NCBI RefSeq assembly: GCF_003333325.1
Contig: NZ_QOLC01000039.1
Span: 1 to 47,750, forward strand
Source: Candidatus Ulvibacter alkanivorans
Lineage (GTDB): Bacteria > Bacteroidota > Bacteroidia > Flavobacteriales > Flavobacteriaceae
Length of the DNA stretch: 47,750 nt
Reading direction: 5' to 3'
Below the pieces are notes generated by a model. That model did not search any database, had not been told where the DNA came from, and saw only the letters and a list, made by a program, of their open reading frames with translations. Below, one piece after another: positions 18,801 to 26,127 of the stretch (positions are counted from its first letter, which is position 1; every line of letters begins with the position of its first letter). The translations under genes were made by a program, and so were the position numbers.

Positions 18801-21402
18801 CTACAAAGTGGGTGTATGGGGCTAAATTCTTGCTAAAAACATCGATGGAAAAATCGCCGCCCCCTTCAAACACCTTGGTCAAGAATGTGGCTTTAAGCAT
18901 TCCAGGAGCTTTGTTGCTTAAAGTGATGTCCTTGGAAAAATCACGAGTGCCTTCCGAAGAAAGCGTCGTCTTAAGAATAGGCAGCTCTACTTCGTTGAAC
19001 TTTCGAATTGGATCGGTAAAATCGTAACCAGCAAAGTTTTTAAACACAGTTGTGGTGCTTCGTAAGGTTGCATCCATTTCAACCGTTAGATTTCTACCGG
19101 GAGCTCCGTGAAGCCAATTGGCTTTAACAGTGCCTCTAATGGGTTCGCGAGTGGAGAGTACCTCTTTAGTGAGATCCAGATTAATTTTCAACCGATTTGG
19201 TTTAACGGTCGCAACCTTTAGCGATTTCGAGAATCGAACGCTGCCCACTGAGATCGTAGCATTCCAGTTGCCGGTGGGAGCTGCGGCATCGGTTGCAATT
19301 GGGAAATAGTAAAATCCGTTGAGTGCCTGAGTCGACCCCACCTTTTGTTCTGATTCGTTTAGCACCGTTTGTTGAACCAGTTGTCCACGTGCATCGGTGA
19401 CTTCAAGCTTTACCGGATGCCCTTTGGGCAACCGATTCGCTTCATCGTTAAGCACAAAGGTAAGGTGAATACTATCACCAGGGCGGTGTACGCCGCGTTC
19501 GGTATATAGAAACCCTTTAAGTCCTTTTTGTAATTGTTTTCCGGAAACATCGAATTTGCTAAGCGAGAGTGCGTTCCCGTCCTGTAATTTTATATAGCTA
19601 ATATTGTTTCCTTTTTGTGCGACCGCAAAAGCGACCGTTCGCTCGCTGTCATAAATACCAAGACCATCCCCATCGGTCTTGATCGTTTCAATTAGGCGCT
19701 GTTGGAAATTATATAGTTTTATGCGCACACCAGCTTCGGGCTTGGCAGTAAGCAAATTGGTGACCGCAAAATGATAGGAATTGTTGTTTCCTTTTTTAAC
19801 GATCATCCCGATATCACTTCCCAACACATTCGTGCTTGCAAAACGATCGGTACTGTAGTATGCATCGTGGCACGGATTATCCCGTTGCTCCCAATTGTAC
19901 CGATAGTTGCGCCAATTGTAGATCTCGTTGTCCCAATAGCGTTCTTCTCGAGCATCTTCGTCTTCAAGAGAATCGAAGCTTTCGTTGTAGTAATAATCAT
20001 CTTCATAGAAATCTTCTCCTGTATCGTTTATCGCGAGATCATTGGTGTCTGCATCACAATCGTAGGTACTGTATTCTTTTTTAAAACTGAGCTCTACTCG
20101 GTACATGGCTCCGGGATCGGCAGCAAATAATTCCGACAGATTGACCGCATATGCTTTCCACAATCCAGATTGACCTAGACTATTTTCGTTGAGTATGATG
20201 GTTTTTTTGGCAATGCGTCGCCCCACCCTACGAATCTCGTAAGAAGTAGCGTCGTTAAGATTGGAGGTTTGAAGAAATTGCAGCATATTCTGTTCGTAGA
20301 TCTTTACCACACGCACATCGACAGCCGATAGATTTACCGCTTCAAAATAGAGTGGGGTCGAAGCGGCATTAGGCAGAATGACTCCTTGCGATACGAGCCG
20401 GACTCCCGGTTTTATAGGGTCAAAAGAGATTAATTCACTAACTTCATTCTGCAGTGAGAATCCATCAGAATTTTTGATGCCATTAAACAAATCAAGACGC
20501 ACTTCTCCCACAATCGAATTTGATGGATACACATAAAGTAGATTACCGTCTACTTCAAAACGTAATTCCGGCGCATTTTCTAAGACGACCAAACCGTTAA
20601 AATCTTGATCGGCCATTAACGGATCGGAAAAATTAATAGCAACCGATGCCTGCGGAGCCATAGTGGTTTCTAGATCGATTACTTTAAAGGCATTCTGCCC
20701 TGGAATATCAAAAGTGTTACTTCCTTTGTTCTCTGAATCGATGGGTGAACCATCCCAAGAAACGGTGATCTTTGAATCATTAACAGTACGTTGTATGCTG
20801 TCGACGGTAAAATTAAAATAAGTTGCTTCCTTCGTTTCCGAAGGCCATTTAATGTTTAGGTTCTTGTTCGATTGCGACACCGAGAGTATTTGCTGTGCTT
20901 CAGAAAGGGAGATAAGATCGGAGGTTTGTAAACTTCCAGTTACATATTGCCATTGTTTGCTATACGATTGAAGTGCGTCAAGATCGATCTTAAAATGTGG
21001 TGCTAAGGTCTTAAAACTGAAGGTGAATTTTCTATAATCGGGCGCAATATCCTCATAAAGCTTTACCAGTTGAACGGTGACGGTGTATTCGGTATCCCGT
21101 TTTAATTGTTCGGAAGGCTGAAAGACCAAGGATCGTCCGTTCTCAATGTATAATGATCCGGCAATTTTTGGTCGTATGGTAACATATTCTTGGGGTAGTT
21201 CTTGAGAAAGCTCATAGTTTTCGAGTGGTTGGGCGAGTTCTATTCGTATAGGGTTTGCTACCGATTGGTTTCCGTGGGTATGAAATGAAATATACTCTTT
21301 AAAGGCAAAAAGGTTGTCGGTTTCTGAAGTCGTATCTTTCTTTCCACAGGAAAACAGTAAGAAGACAAAAGTGACAGCGAAAGAGAATTGCAGTTTTTTC
21401 AT
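15811..21402 (-). CDS. bacterial alpha-2-macroglobulin lipoprotein
   Basis: A 1863-residue YfhM-like macroglobulin thought to trap attacking proteases in the periplasm while PBP1C repairs the wall. Lipobox LFSC is near residue 19. A string of MG-type beta domains occupies about 40-1350; the thioester domain contains the intact motif GCIEQ with Cys1420, then helical repeats and a final receptor-binding-like domain (about 1720-1863). Residues about 450-520 hold an odd insert very rich in Asp, Glu, Tyr, Asn and Trp. A promoter with TTG-N20-TACCTTAG lies 41 bases upstream. Family assignment is firm; protease trapping is inferred from the thioester. Confidence 0.95.
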   Translation of the reverse strand: MKKLQFSFAVTFVFLLFSCGKKDTTSETDNLFAFKEYISFHTHGNQSVANPIRIELAQPLENYELSQELPQEYVTIRPKIAGSLYIENGRSLVFQPSEQLKRDTEYTVTVQLVKLYEDIAPDYRKFTFSFKTLAPHFKIDLDALQSYSKQWQYVTGSLQTSDLISLSEAQQILSVSQSNKNLNIKWPSETKEATYFNFTVDSIQRTVNDSKITVSWDGSPIDSENKGSNTFDIPGQNAFKVIDLETTMAPQASVAINFSDPLMADQDFNGLVVLENAPELRFEVDGNLLYVYPSNSIVGEVRLDLFNGIKNSDGFSLQNEVSELISFDPIKPGVRLVSQGVILPNAASTPLYFEAVNLSAVDVRVVKIYEQNMLQFLQTSNLNDATSYEIRRVGRRIAKKTIILNENSLGQSGLWKAYAVNLSELFAADPGAMYRVELSFKKEYSTYDCDADTNDLAINDTGEDFYEDDYYYNESFDSLEDEDAREERYWDNEIYNWRNYRYNWEQRDNPCHDAYYSTDRFASTNVLGSDIGMIVKKGNNNSYHFAVTNLLTAKPEAGVRIKLYNFQQRLIETIKTDGDGLGIYDSERTVAFAVAQKGNNISYIKLQDGNALSLSKFDVSGKQLQKGLKGFLYTERGVHRPGDSIHLTFVLNDEANRLPKGHPVKLEVTDARGQLVQQTVLNESEQKVGSTQALNGFYYFPIATDAAAPTGNWNATISVGSVRFSKSLKVATVKPNRLKINLDLTKEVLSTREPIRGTVKANWLHGAPGRNLTVEMDATLRSTTTVFKNFAGYDFTDPIRKFNEVELPILKTTLSSEGTRDFSKDITLSNKAPGMLKATFLTKVFEGGGDFSIDVFSKNLAPYTHFVGLRSPETHRYGSYYTDENTVFDVATVDENGVASGNRELEVKVFRIEWRWWWNRGEDNLSRYENATVHRPVKDFKVTTNNNGQASFTLNIPEEQGGRYLIRVIDKASGHATGRITYFYRNWSQRPSGGDAESSKMLVFSSDKESYKVGEEAIITFPSGSEGRALISVENGTEVLATHWIETKKSETKAAIRLTDIMAPNIYVNISLLQPHAQTKNDLPIRLYGVIPILVENPKTILKPKLEMPKVLKPEETFTVSVSEANNQPMTYTIAMVDEGLLDLTRFKTPTIHNAFYTREALGVRTFDIFDDVIGAFSGNVDNIYAIGGGDVAAGAKNRKADRFKPVVKYLGPFELKAGEKTHHQITMPNYVGSVRTMLIAGNNDKSAYGKTDVTTPVRKPLMVLASLPRKLSPGEKVTLPVTVFAMERKVKNVQISINTGEALKPLESTTKNISFSETGEKIVNFTFEVLPANHFQTIEVVASGGGERASYKVAIDVENPNPIFQKTTTYTLSENASETINFETYGVAGTNGATLEFSTAPPMDFNKRLSYLIQYPHGCIEQTTSGAFPQLYLADIFDLTFERKKTIEQNVTTAIQRLANFQVASGGLSYWPGERAPDYWSTNYAGHFMLEAKQKGYALPITFLSNWLQFQKKEAREWRNTDTSYNSSLIQAYRLYTLALAGQPELAAMNRLRESSRLSNDAKWRLAAAYALAGKESVAREITRTANINFEPKAYDHYTYGSSFRNKAMALETLVLLDDEKQREMAISVAKELASQRWYSTQETAYSLLSLAKMIHKNGGKAMNLNYINNGKTVAVSTEKALSIRELDISMGSNSVSISNNKANTVYVTLIQQGKMPLGDEIAEKNQLAIKASYLDGAGNPLDVTNLRQGTEIIAKVLVTNTSNDYVDNIALTKIFPGGWEIVNTSFTELAGGTSGNARYTDIRDDRVHFYFDLKAKQSKTFSVKLNASYLGTYYLPGTQVEAMYDANYFARNKGIWVTIEQ

Positions 21403-21637
21403 GAGCGATGGTTACTAACGATAATTAAAATTACATTAAATTCTAAGGTATTCCAATGGCAAAGCTGGTACAACGAATCGTTTGTGAGTCGTCATATTGA
21501 GAACTTTATAGCTTTTAGGTGGGGTGGTTACAGTTACAACGACACAAGAAATAGGGTTCGTATACGAAATTTTAACATTTGTGAAGAGTTTAACATCCTT
21601 ACAGCATTCGTTTTTAAGTAGATAGCTGCTTCGTATC
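21403..21637. other. 235-bp intergenic region with a 12-bp palindrome
   Basis: No gene was seen here. The region lies upstream of the macroglobulin gene and downstream of the ABM-fold gene, both on the minus strand. It contains the promoter described at 21443-21473 and a perfect palindrome TTCGTATACGAA at 21557-21568, about 85 bases upstream of that promoter's TTG, which could be an operator for a dimeric regulator. No terminator with a T-tract was recognised. Confidence 0.5.
21443..21473 (-). promoter_or_regulatory. predicted promoter for the macroglobulin-pbpC-GH-cutC unit
   Basis: On the minus strand, TTG (complement of 21471-21473) is followed by 20 bases and TACCTTAG (complement of 21443-21450). 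This fits the flavobacterial TTG/TAnnTTTG pattern with one change in the second box. Transcription would start about 35 bases before the macroglobulin ATG. It is the only good promoter candidate for the five overlapping or closely spaced genes that follow. Confidence 0.5.
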
Positions 21638-21937
21638 TTATCTTGAAAAGGAGTATTCTCGTTCTACTTTACAGATACGAATAGTATAGCGGTCATACCA
21701 TTTCGACTTACCCAATGCTTGTGCTTTGAGATGGTCTAGTTGTTGCTTCCAGTCGAGAATCGCTTGTTCGCTTTCCCAATAACTTACAGATATACCCAAT
21801 TCGTTTCTCGCACTTTCAAAACTTAGGAATCCGGGTTGTTTTTCTGCAAGCGTTTCCATGGCAACAGCCATAGTTTCATACCCTTTCTTTTGTTCGGTGA
21901 GCACCGATGTGAATATTACGGCATAGTAGGGTTTCAT
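21638..21937 (-). CDS. antibiotic biosynthesis monooxygenase (ABM) fold protein
   Basis: A small 99-residue dimeric alpha-beta barrel protein of the ABM family. Typical features are an N-terminal beta strand (YYAVIFTSVL), the MAVAMETLAEKQPGFLSFES helix-strand, then SVSYWESEQAILDWKQQLDH and a final KWYDRYTIRICKVE strand. These proteins range from quinol monooxygenases to haem-degrading enzymes and stress proteins; the substrate is not evident. It overlaps the upstream isoaspartyl peptidase stop by four bases (ATGA at 21934-21937), so they are coupled. Cytosolic, since no signal sequence is present. Confidence 0.85.
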   Translation of the reverse strand: MKPYYAVIFTSVLTEQKKGYETMAVAMETLAEKQPGFLSFESARNELGISVSYWESEQAILDWKQQLDHLKAQALGKSKWYDRYTIRICKVEREYSFSR

Positions 21938-23004
21938 TCGCTATAAATACCAATGACCAGTTCGCCCTCGGCATTCATATGGGCGCGATACATCCCCGCA
22001 GTGTTGAACTCCATCGCAACATTTCCATCTTTATCTATGGAAACAATACCGCCGTCACCTCCCAATTCGGGTACTTTTTTCTGAATGACTTCCTTAGCAG
22101 CAGCTTCAAGCGACAATCCTTTGTACTCCATTAAAGCCGAAATGTCATGGGCTACCATGGCTCTAATAAAGTACTCCCCCCATCCTGTAGAAGACACTGC
22201 ACAAGTTGCATTATTCGCATAGGTTCCGGCTCCTATAATAGGAGCATCTCCAATACGATTCCATCGTTTGTTGGTCATACCACCGGTTGAGGTACCTGCA
22301 GCTAGATTCCCATTTTTATCAAGCGCAGCACAACCTACTGTACCAAACTTTGCGTCTTTAATAAACGGATCTGTAAATACCATTTTCTCTGCATCGGCCT
22401 TTTGTGCCTCTCTTTCTTTTACACGTTGCAGCGACTGAAATCGATTTTCAGTATAGAAATAAGAAGGGTCTACGAGCTCAAAGCCTTGTTCTTGGGCAAA
22501 GGTCTCCGCACCTTTCCCGCTTAGCATGACATGAGGCGAATCGTTCATTACCGATAGGGCGAGATCGATCGGATTTTTAATTTGTGTAACTCCGGTAACT
22601 GCTCCTGCATTAAGCGTAGCGCCGTCCATTACCGATGCGTCCAACTCGTTGGTTTCTTCATGCGTAAAGACGGATCCTTTCCCTGCATTGAACAGCGGTG
22701 AATCTTCCATAATGTTTATGGTCTTGGTAACTGCTTCCATGGCAGAGCCGCCATTCTTTAGAATTTCATGGCCTGTTCTAATGGCTTCCTCCAACTTCGC
22801 TTTATATGCGGCTTCTAATGAGTCGCTCATATTTTCCTTAAGGATGGTTCCAGCGCCTCCATGGATGACAATTCCGAATGTAGGTGCTTTGGTTTCATTT
22901 TTTTCTTCGGAAACAGATGCTTCGGAAGAAGCTGTATGTTCATTTTTACATCCAAAAGCGATGAAAATGAGTAAAATAAATGTTAAAATTCTATGTTTTT
23001 GCAT
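21934..23004 (-). CDS. isoaspartyl peptidase / L-asparaginase, lipoprotein
   Basis: An Ntn-hydrolase that autocleaves before a threonine, which then hydrolyses isoaspartyl dipeptides or asparagine. The predicted nucleophile is Thr222 in KFGTVGCAAL, followed by GTSTGGMTNKRWNRIGDAPI and GAGTYANN. The N-terminus has HGGAGT and a lipobox FGC near residue 18, so it is exported. The start at MQKHRILTFILL is preferred: a longer in-frame extension to 23118 would include a promoter-like TATCTTCG at 23022-23029 and hide the lipoprotein signal. Length after that choice is 356 residues. Glycosylasparaginase activity cannot be excluded, but the motifs fit the plant/IaaA type. Confidence 0.92.
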   Translation of the reverse strand: MQKHRILTFILLIFIAFGCKNEHTASSEASVSEEKNETKAPTFGIVIHGGAGTILKENMSDSLEAAYKAKLEEAIRTGHEILKNGGSAMEAVTKTINIMEDSPLFNAGKGSVFTHEETNELDASVMDGATLNAGAVTGVTQIKNPIDLALSVMNDSPHVMLSGKGAETFAQEQGFELVDPSYFYTENRFQSLQRVKEREAQKADAEKMVFTDPFIKDAKFGTVGCAALDKNGNLAAGTSTGGMTNKRWNRIGDAPIIGAGTYANNATCAVSSTGWGEYFIRAMVAHDISALMEYKGLSLEAAAKEVIQKKVPELGGDGGIVSIDKDGNVAMEFNTAGMYRAHMNAEGELVIGIYSE

Positions 23005-23021
23005 GATCTTAAAACTTTTTC

Positions 23022-23029
23022 CGAAGATA
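23022..23029 (-). promoter_or_regulatory. predicted -7 box of the isoaspartyl peptidase promoter
   Basis: The minus strand reads TATCTTCG, one change from TAnnTTTG, 18 bases before the chosen ATG. The same bases run into a TTCGGAA copy, so the repeated 7-mer overlaps this promoter. No clear TTG was found at the expected upstream distance. The position argues against the longer in-frame start at 23118. Confidence 0.4.
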
Positions 23030-23158
23030 GAATAAAATCCGCTGTTTTCCATAGCTAACAGCATTTTTTGATGTCGGAAAATTATACAGATTATATAAAT
23101 ATTATCGATGAAATGCACAAAAAATCAGATAAAGTGTAGTTTTTTTAAATAATTTATA

Positions 23159-23166
23159 TATATTTG
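23159..23166 (+). promoter_or_regulatory. predicted -7 box of the CAP-domain gene promoter
   Basis: TATATTTG matches TAnnTTTG exactly and lies 38 bases before the ATG at 23205, inside an AT-rich stretch. A TTG at the usual upstream spacing is lacking, so this is a partial match. The 200-bp divergent region 23005-23204 otherwise holds no gene. Confidence 0.4.
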
Positions 23167-23204
23167 AATCAGCATCATGCCCCAAATTTGATGCCCCCCG
23201 ACTT

Positions 23205-23708
23205 ATGAACCTACTAAGAACTGGCCTACTGGCTATGGCATTAATGTGCCTCGTTACATCTTGTCAAAAAGACGAAGATGTGGTTTCCGAAGAAACCAAC
23301 TACACTATCGATCTTAACCTTGCAATGGAAACCGACTGGAGAATGGCAGACGAGATTCTCGTGTTGGTAAATGAGCACAGAGCTACTAAGAACCTGGCGC
23401 CCATTGAAAGAGACAGACAGCACGCTTCTGCCTTTGCTGTTGATCATACCTTTTATATGATCGATAAAAAACAAATTAACCACGACAATTTTGGAATTCG
23501 CTCTGCAGCACTAAAAGACAGAGGAGCCGAAGTGGTTGGAGAAAATGTGGCCTTTGGATACGATACAGCCGAAGGTGTTGTGAACGCTTGGCTAAACAGT
23601 GATAGTCACCGAAGCATCATCGAAGGTAGTTATACGCACTCCGGATTTGGAGTACTTACCGATGAAAATGGGCGTTACTATTTTACCCAACTTTTTTATA
23701 GAAGATAA
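23205..23708 (+). CDS. CAP (SCP/PR1) domain lipoprotein
   Basis: A 167-residue exported protein. The lipobox VTSC lies near residue 20 and is followed by an acidic linker. Residues about 48-165 form a bacterial CAP domain: ILVLVNEHRATKNLAPIE, then AVDHTFYMIDKKQINHDNF with the conserved His, VVGENVAFGY, the VVNAWLNSDSHRSII block with the second His, and YYFTQLF at the end. Function of bacterial CAP proteins is mostly unknown; peptidoglycan, lipid or peptide binding have all been proposed. It seems monocistronic. No convincing terminator was found after the stop. Confidence 0.9.
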   Translation: MNLLRTGLLAMALMCLVTSCQKDEDVVSEETNYTIDLNLAMETDWRMADEILVLVNEHRATKNLAPIERDRQHASAFAVDHTFYMIDKKQINHDNFGIRSAALKDRGAEVVGENVAFGYDTAEGVVNAWLNSDSHRSIIEGSYTHSGFGVLTDENGRYYFTQLFYRR

Positions 23709-23741
23709 AACTATACTTCGTTTTTACATCTAAAGCTTTTG

Positions 23742-23776
23742 CCGTATTTTTACGTACCAACTCCAAAAAATACGGC
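23742..23776 (+). repeat. 11-bp inverted repeat at the start of the 3-hydroxyanthranilate dioxygenase gene
   Basis: GCCGTATTTTT (23742-23752) and AAAAATACGGC (23766-23776) form a perfect inverted repeat with a 13-base spacer. The right arm ends one base before the ATG at 23778. If both arms are transcribed, the hairpin would hide the initiation region; if the TATTTTTA inside the left arm is the promoter box, the repeat would instead be a DNA operator overlapping promoter and start. No T-run follows, so it is not a standard terminator. Confidence 0.75.
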
Positions 23777-23777
23777 T

Positions 23778-24317
23778 ATGGCTATTTCTAAACCATTTAA
23801 TCTCACCACTTGGATTGAGAACAATCGGGAATTATTAAAACCACCGGTTGGCAACAAGAACCTGTACAAAGATGCAGACGATTATATCGTGATGATCGTA
23901 GCCGGCCCCAACGCTCGAAAGGACTATCATTACAACGAAACCGAAGAATTGTTCTACCAATTAGAAGGGAATATCAAAGTGGTGATTCAGGAGGACGGAG
24001 CGCGTAAGGAAATGGAATTAGGCCCCGGCGATATGTACCTACATCCTGCAAAAACACCACACTCTCCGGTGCGAGGAGAAGGTTCTATAGGCTTGGTAGT
24101 AGAACGAAAACGAGCGGGAAAAGGATACACCGACGGACTACTATGGTTTTGCGATAACTGCAACAATAAACTACACGAAGTCTATTTTGAACTCAACGAT
24201 ATTGAAAAAGATTTCTTACCCCACTTTAATACTTTCTACAACTCGAAAGAACTGCGAACCTGCAATAATTGTGGGAAGGTAATGGAAGCAGACGAACGCT
24301 TTACAACCGACTCCTGA
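23778..24317 (+). CDS. 3-hydroxyanthranilate 3,4-dioxygenase
   Basis: Ring-opening cupin dioxygenase that makes the precursor of quinolinate in the kynurenine route of tryptophan degradation or NAD synthesis. Length is 179 residues. Predicted catalytic iron ligands are His51 and Glu57 (DYHYNETEELFYQ) and a histidine in HPAKTPHSP. The C-terminal half keeps the bacterial rubredoxin-like four-cysteine iron site: CDNCNN and CNNCGK. The ATG at 23778 is chosen because MAISKPFNLTTWIENNRELL aligns with the family start; an in-frame TTG at 23739 is unlikely. No other kynurenine genes are visible nearby. Confidence 0.95.
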   Translation: MAISKPFNLTTWIENNRELLKPPVGNKNLYKDADDYIVMIVAGPNARKDYHYNETEELFYQLEGNIKVVIQEDGARKEMELGPGDMYLHPAKTPHSPVRGEGSIGLVVERKRAGKGYTDGLLWFCDNCNNKLHEVYFELNDIEKDFLPHFNTFYNSKELRTCNNCGKVMEADERFTTDS

Positions 24318-24523
24318 ACATAGCTAGACATAATAAGATCCAGTGAGGACAATTGCTGTCCATATGTTGCTGCATCTTTATTTTCAAGTTTTATCCTTAG
24401 CGTACTACCGTTTAGAATATTCGATCTCTTTTCTTCGGAAAGTCCTCGGGTTCAGTTTCAATTTCTTACTAGGATTCTGTACCTTCGCATCCACTTAGAC
24501 ACAATTTAAAAACAAAGAGCAAA
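24318..24523 (+). promoter_or_regulatory. 206-bp intergenic region with predicted ALDH promoter box
   Basis: No gene was recognised. TACCTTCG at 24480-24487 is a one-change version of TAnnTTTG placed 36 bases before the aldehyde dehydrogenase ATG. A short GGACA/TGTCC hairpin near 24346-24360 lacks a T-run and is not convincing as a terminator. One copy of TTCGGAA lies near 24436. Confidence 0.4.
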
Positions 24524-26077
24524 ATGGCAACAGTAGCAACTTCCTTCGGAATCGAAGAAGCATTACAACAATTAGGCATAGAAGAGGTAAATCAAGGAAC
24601 TTCCACAGGGTCCAACTGGTTTTCTAATGGCGAAGAAATCGCTTCGCATTCACCGGTAGATGGCGCTTTAATAGGAAAGGTAACCACGACCTCTAAAGAA
24701 GATTATGAAAAAGTAATGGAAAGCGCTACCGCTGCGTTTAAAGAGTGGCGTATACTTCCGGCTCCACAACGAGGAGAGGTTGTGCGTCAATTTGGCGAAG
24801 AACTAAGACGATTAAAAGAACCGCTTGGTAAATTGGTTTCTTACGAAATGGGTAAAAGTTACCAAGAAGGATTGGGAGAAGTTCAAGAGATGATCGATAT
24901 CTGCGATTTCGCAGTAGGGCTCTCACGTCAATTGCACGGTTTTACCATGCATTCCGAACGTCCTGGACACCGAATGTACGAACAATATCATCCACTGGGA
25001 GTAGTAGGAATTATTTCTGCTTTTAACTTTCCCGTTGCCGTTTGGGCATGGAACACCGCCTTAGCATGGATCTGTGGTGATGTATGTGTATGGAAACCTT
25101 CAGAAAAAGCACCCTTGTGTGGCGTGGCTTGTCAAAAAATTGCGGCCAAGGTATTTGCCAATAACGATCTGCCGGAAGGAATCTCTTGCTTGATAAATGG
25201 AGACTACAAAGTTGGGGAATATATGACGACCGATACAAGGATCCCACTTATTTCCGCAACCGGTTCAACACGTATGGGTAAGATCGTTGCAAAAACAGTT
25301 GGAGAACGTTTGGGTAAATCCTTACTTGAACTTGGCGGAAATAACGCTATTATCGTTACTCCCGATGCCGATATTAAAATGACCGTGATCGGCGCTGTAT
25401 TTGGCGCAGTTGGTACTTGCGGACAGCGATGTACATCCACACGTCGTTTAATAATTCACGAAAGCATTTACGATAAAGTAAAAAACGCCGTCGTCGATGC
25501 GTATAAGCAACTTCGAATTGGAAACCCGTTAGACGAGAACAACCATGTTGGACCTTTGATCGACACCGATGCGGTAGCCATGTATAACAAGGCACTGGAA
25601 CAAGTGGTTGAAGAAGGAGGGAACATCATTGTAGAAGGTGGCGTTCTTAGTGGTGAAGGCTACGAAAGTGGCTGCTATGTAAAACCGGCCATCGCCGAAG
25701 CAGAACCACATTATAAGATCGTACAACACGAAACATTTGCTCCTGTCTTGTACTTGTTGAAATACAGTGGCGATGTAGAAAATGCATTGGAAATTCAGAA
25801 TGGAGTAAAGCAAGGATTGTCTTCGGCTATTATGACCAACAATTTGCGAGAAGCAGAACGTTTTCTGAGCCATGCCGGTAGTGACTGTGGTATTGCCAAT
25901 GTAAATATTGGAACCAGTGGTGCAGAAATCGGTGGCGCTTTTGGTGGTGAAAAAGAAACTGGTGGCGGACGTGAAAGTGGAAGTGATGCATGGAAAGTTT
26001 ACATGCGTCGCCAAACCAATACGATCAATTATACGACCGAGTTGCCGTTAGCGCAAGGAATTAAATTTGATCTGTAA
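24524..26077 (+). CDS. ALDH7-type aldehyde dehydrogenase
   Basis: NAD(P)-dependent oxidation of an aldehyde to the acid. The 517-residue protein matches the antiquitin (ALDH7) group: alpha-aminoadipic semialdehyde / piperideine-6-carboxylate dehydrogenase. The general base is in LLELGGNNAI, and the catalytic Cys is in GTCGQRCTSTRRL, a sequence specific to ALDH7. The N-terminal YHPLGVVGIISAFNFPVAVWAWN and the C-terminal NVNIGTSGAEIGGAFGGEKETGGGRE also fit. The likely pathway is lysine catabolism, an inference from family since no lysine genes are adjacent. A strong terminator follows at 26102. Confidence 0.95.
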   Translation: MATVATSFGIEEALQQLGIEEVNQGTSTGSNWFSNGEEIASHSPVDGALIGKVTTTSKEDYEKVMESATAAFKEWRILPAPQRGEVVRQFGEELRRLKEPLGKLVSYEMGKSYQEGLGEVQEMIDICDFAVGLSRQLHGFTMHSERPGHRMYEQYHPLGVVGIISAFNFPVAVWAWNTALAWICGDVCVWKPSEKAPLCGVACQKIAAKVFANNDLPEGISCLINGDYKVGEYMTTDTRIPLISATGSTRMGKIVAKTVGERLGKSLLELGGNNAIIVTPDADIKMTVIGAVFGAVGTCGQRCTSTRRLIIHESIYDKVKNAVVDAYKQLRIGNPLDENNHVGPLIDTDAVAMYNKALEQVVEEGGNIIVEGGVLSGEGYESGCYVKPAIAEAEPHYKIVQHETFAPVLYLLKYSGDVENALEIQNGVKQGLSSAIMTNNLREAERFLSHAGSDCGIANVNIGTSGAEIGGAFGGEKETGGGRESGSDAWKVYMRRQTNTINYTTELPLAQGIKFDL

Positions 26078-26101
26078 ATTTTCAAAATAGAAAAATAAAG
26101 G

Positions 26102-26127
26102 ACCGCTTCGCATGAGGCGGTTTTTTT
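26102..26127 (+). terminator. intrinsic terminator after ALDH7 gene
   Basis: ACCGCTTC (26102-26109) pairs with GAGGCGGT (26114-26121) with one G-T wobble and a GCAT loop, followed by seven Ts. On the minus strand the same stem is followed by CCTTTATTTTT, so it may also end the convergent phosphoesterase transcript, whose stop is at 26126-26128. Confidence 0.9.

Noticed and set aside
23005..23118. Upstream in-frame extension of the isoaspartyl peptidase
   Set aside because: It would remove the lipoprotein signal from the N-terminus and includes a promoter-like box; the ATG at 23004 fits better.
23709..23732. GAAG/CTTC hairpin followed by Ts after the CAP-domain gene
   Set aside because: Only four pairs can form, with mismatches inside; too weak to call a terminator.
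24346..24360. GGACA/TGTCC hairpin after the 3-hydroxyanthranilate dioxygenase gene as terminator
   Set aside because: Only 5 bp of stem and no T-run.
25529..26014. 161-codon minus-strand open frame opposite the ALDH7 gene
   Set aside because: The plus-strand gene has full catalytic motifs and normal length; the antisense product is Thr/Phe-rich with no recognisable domain.
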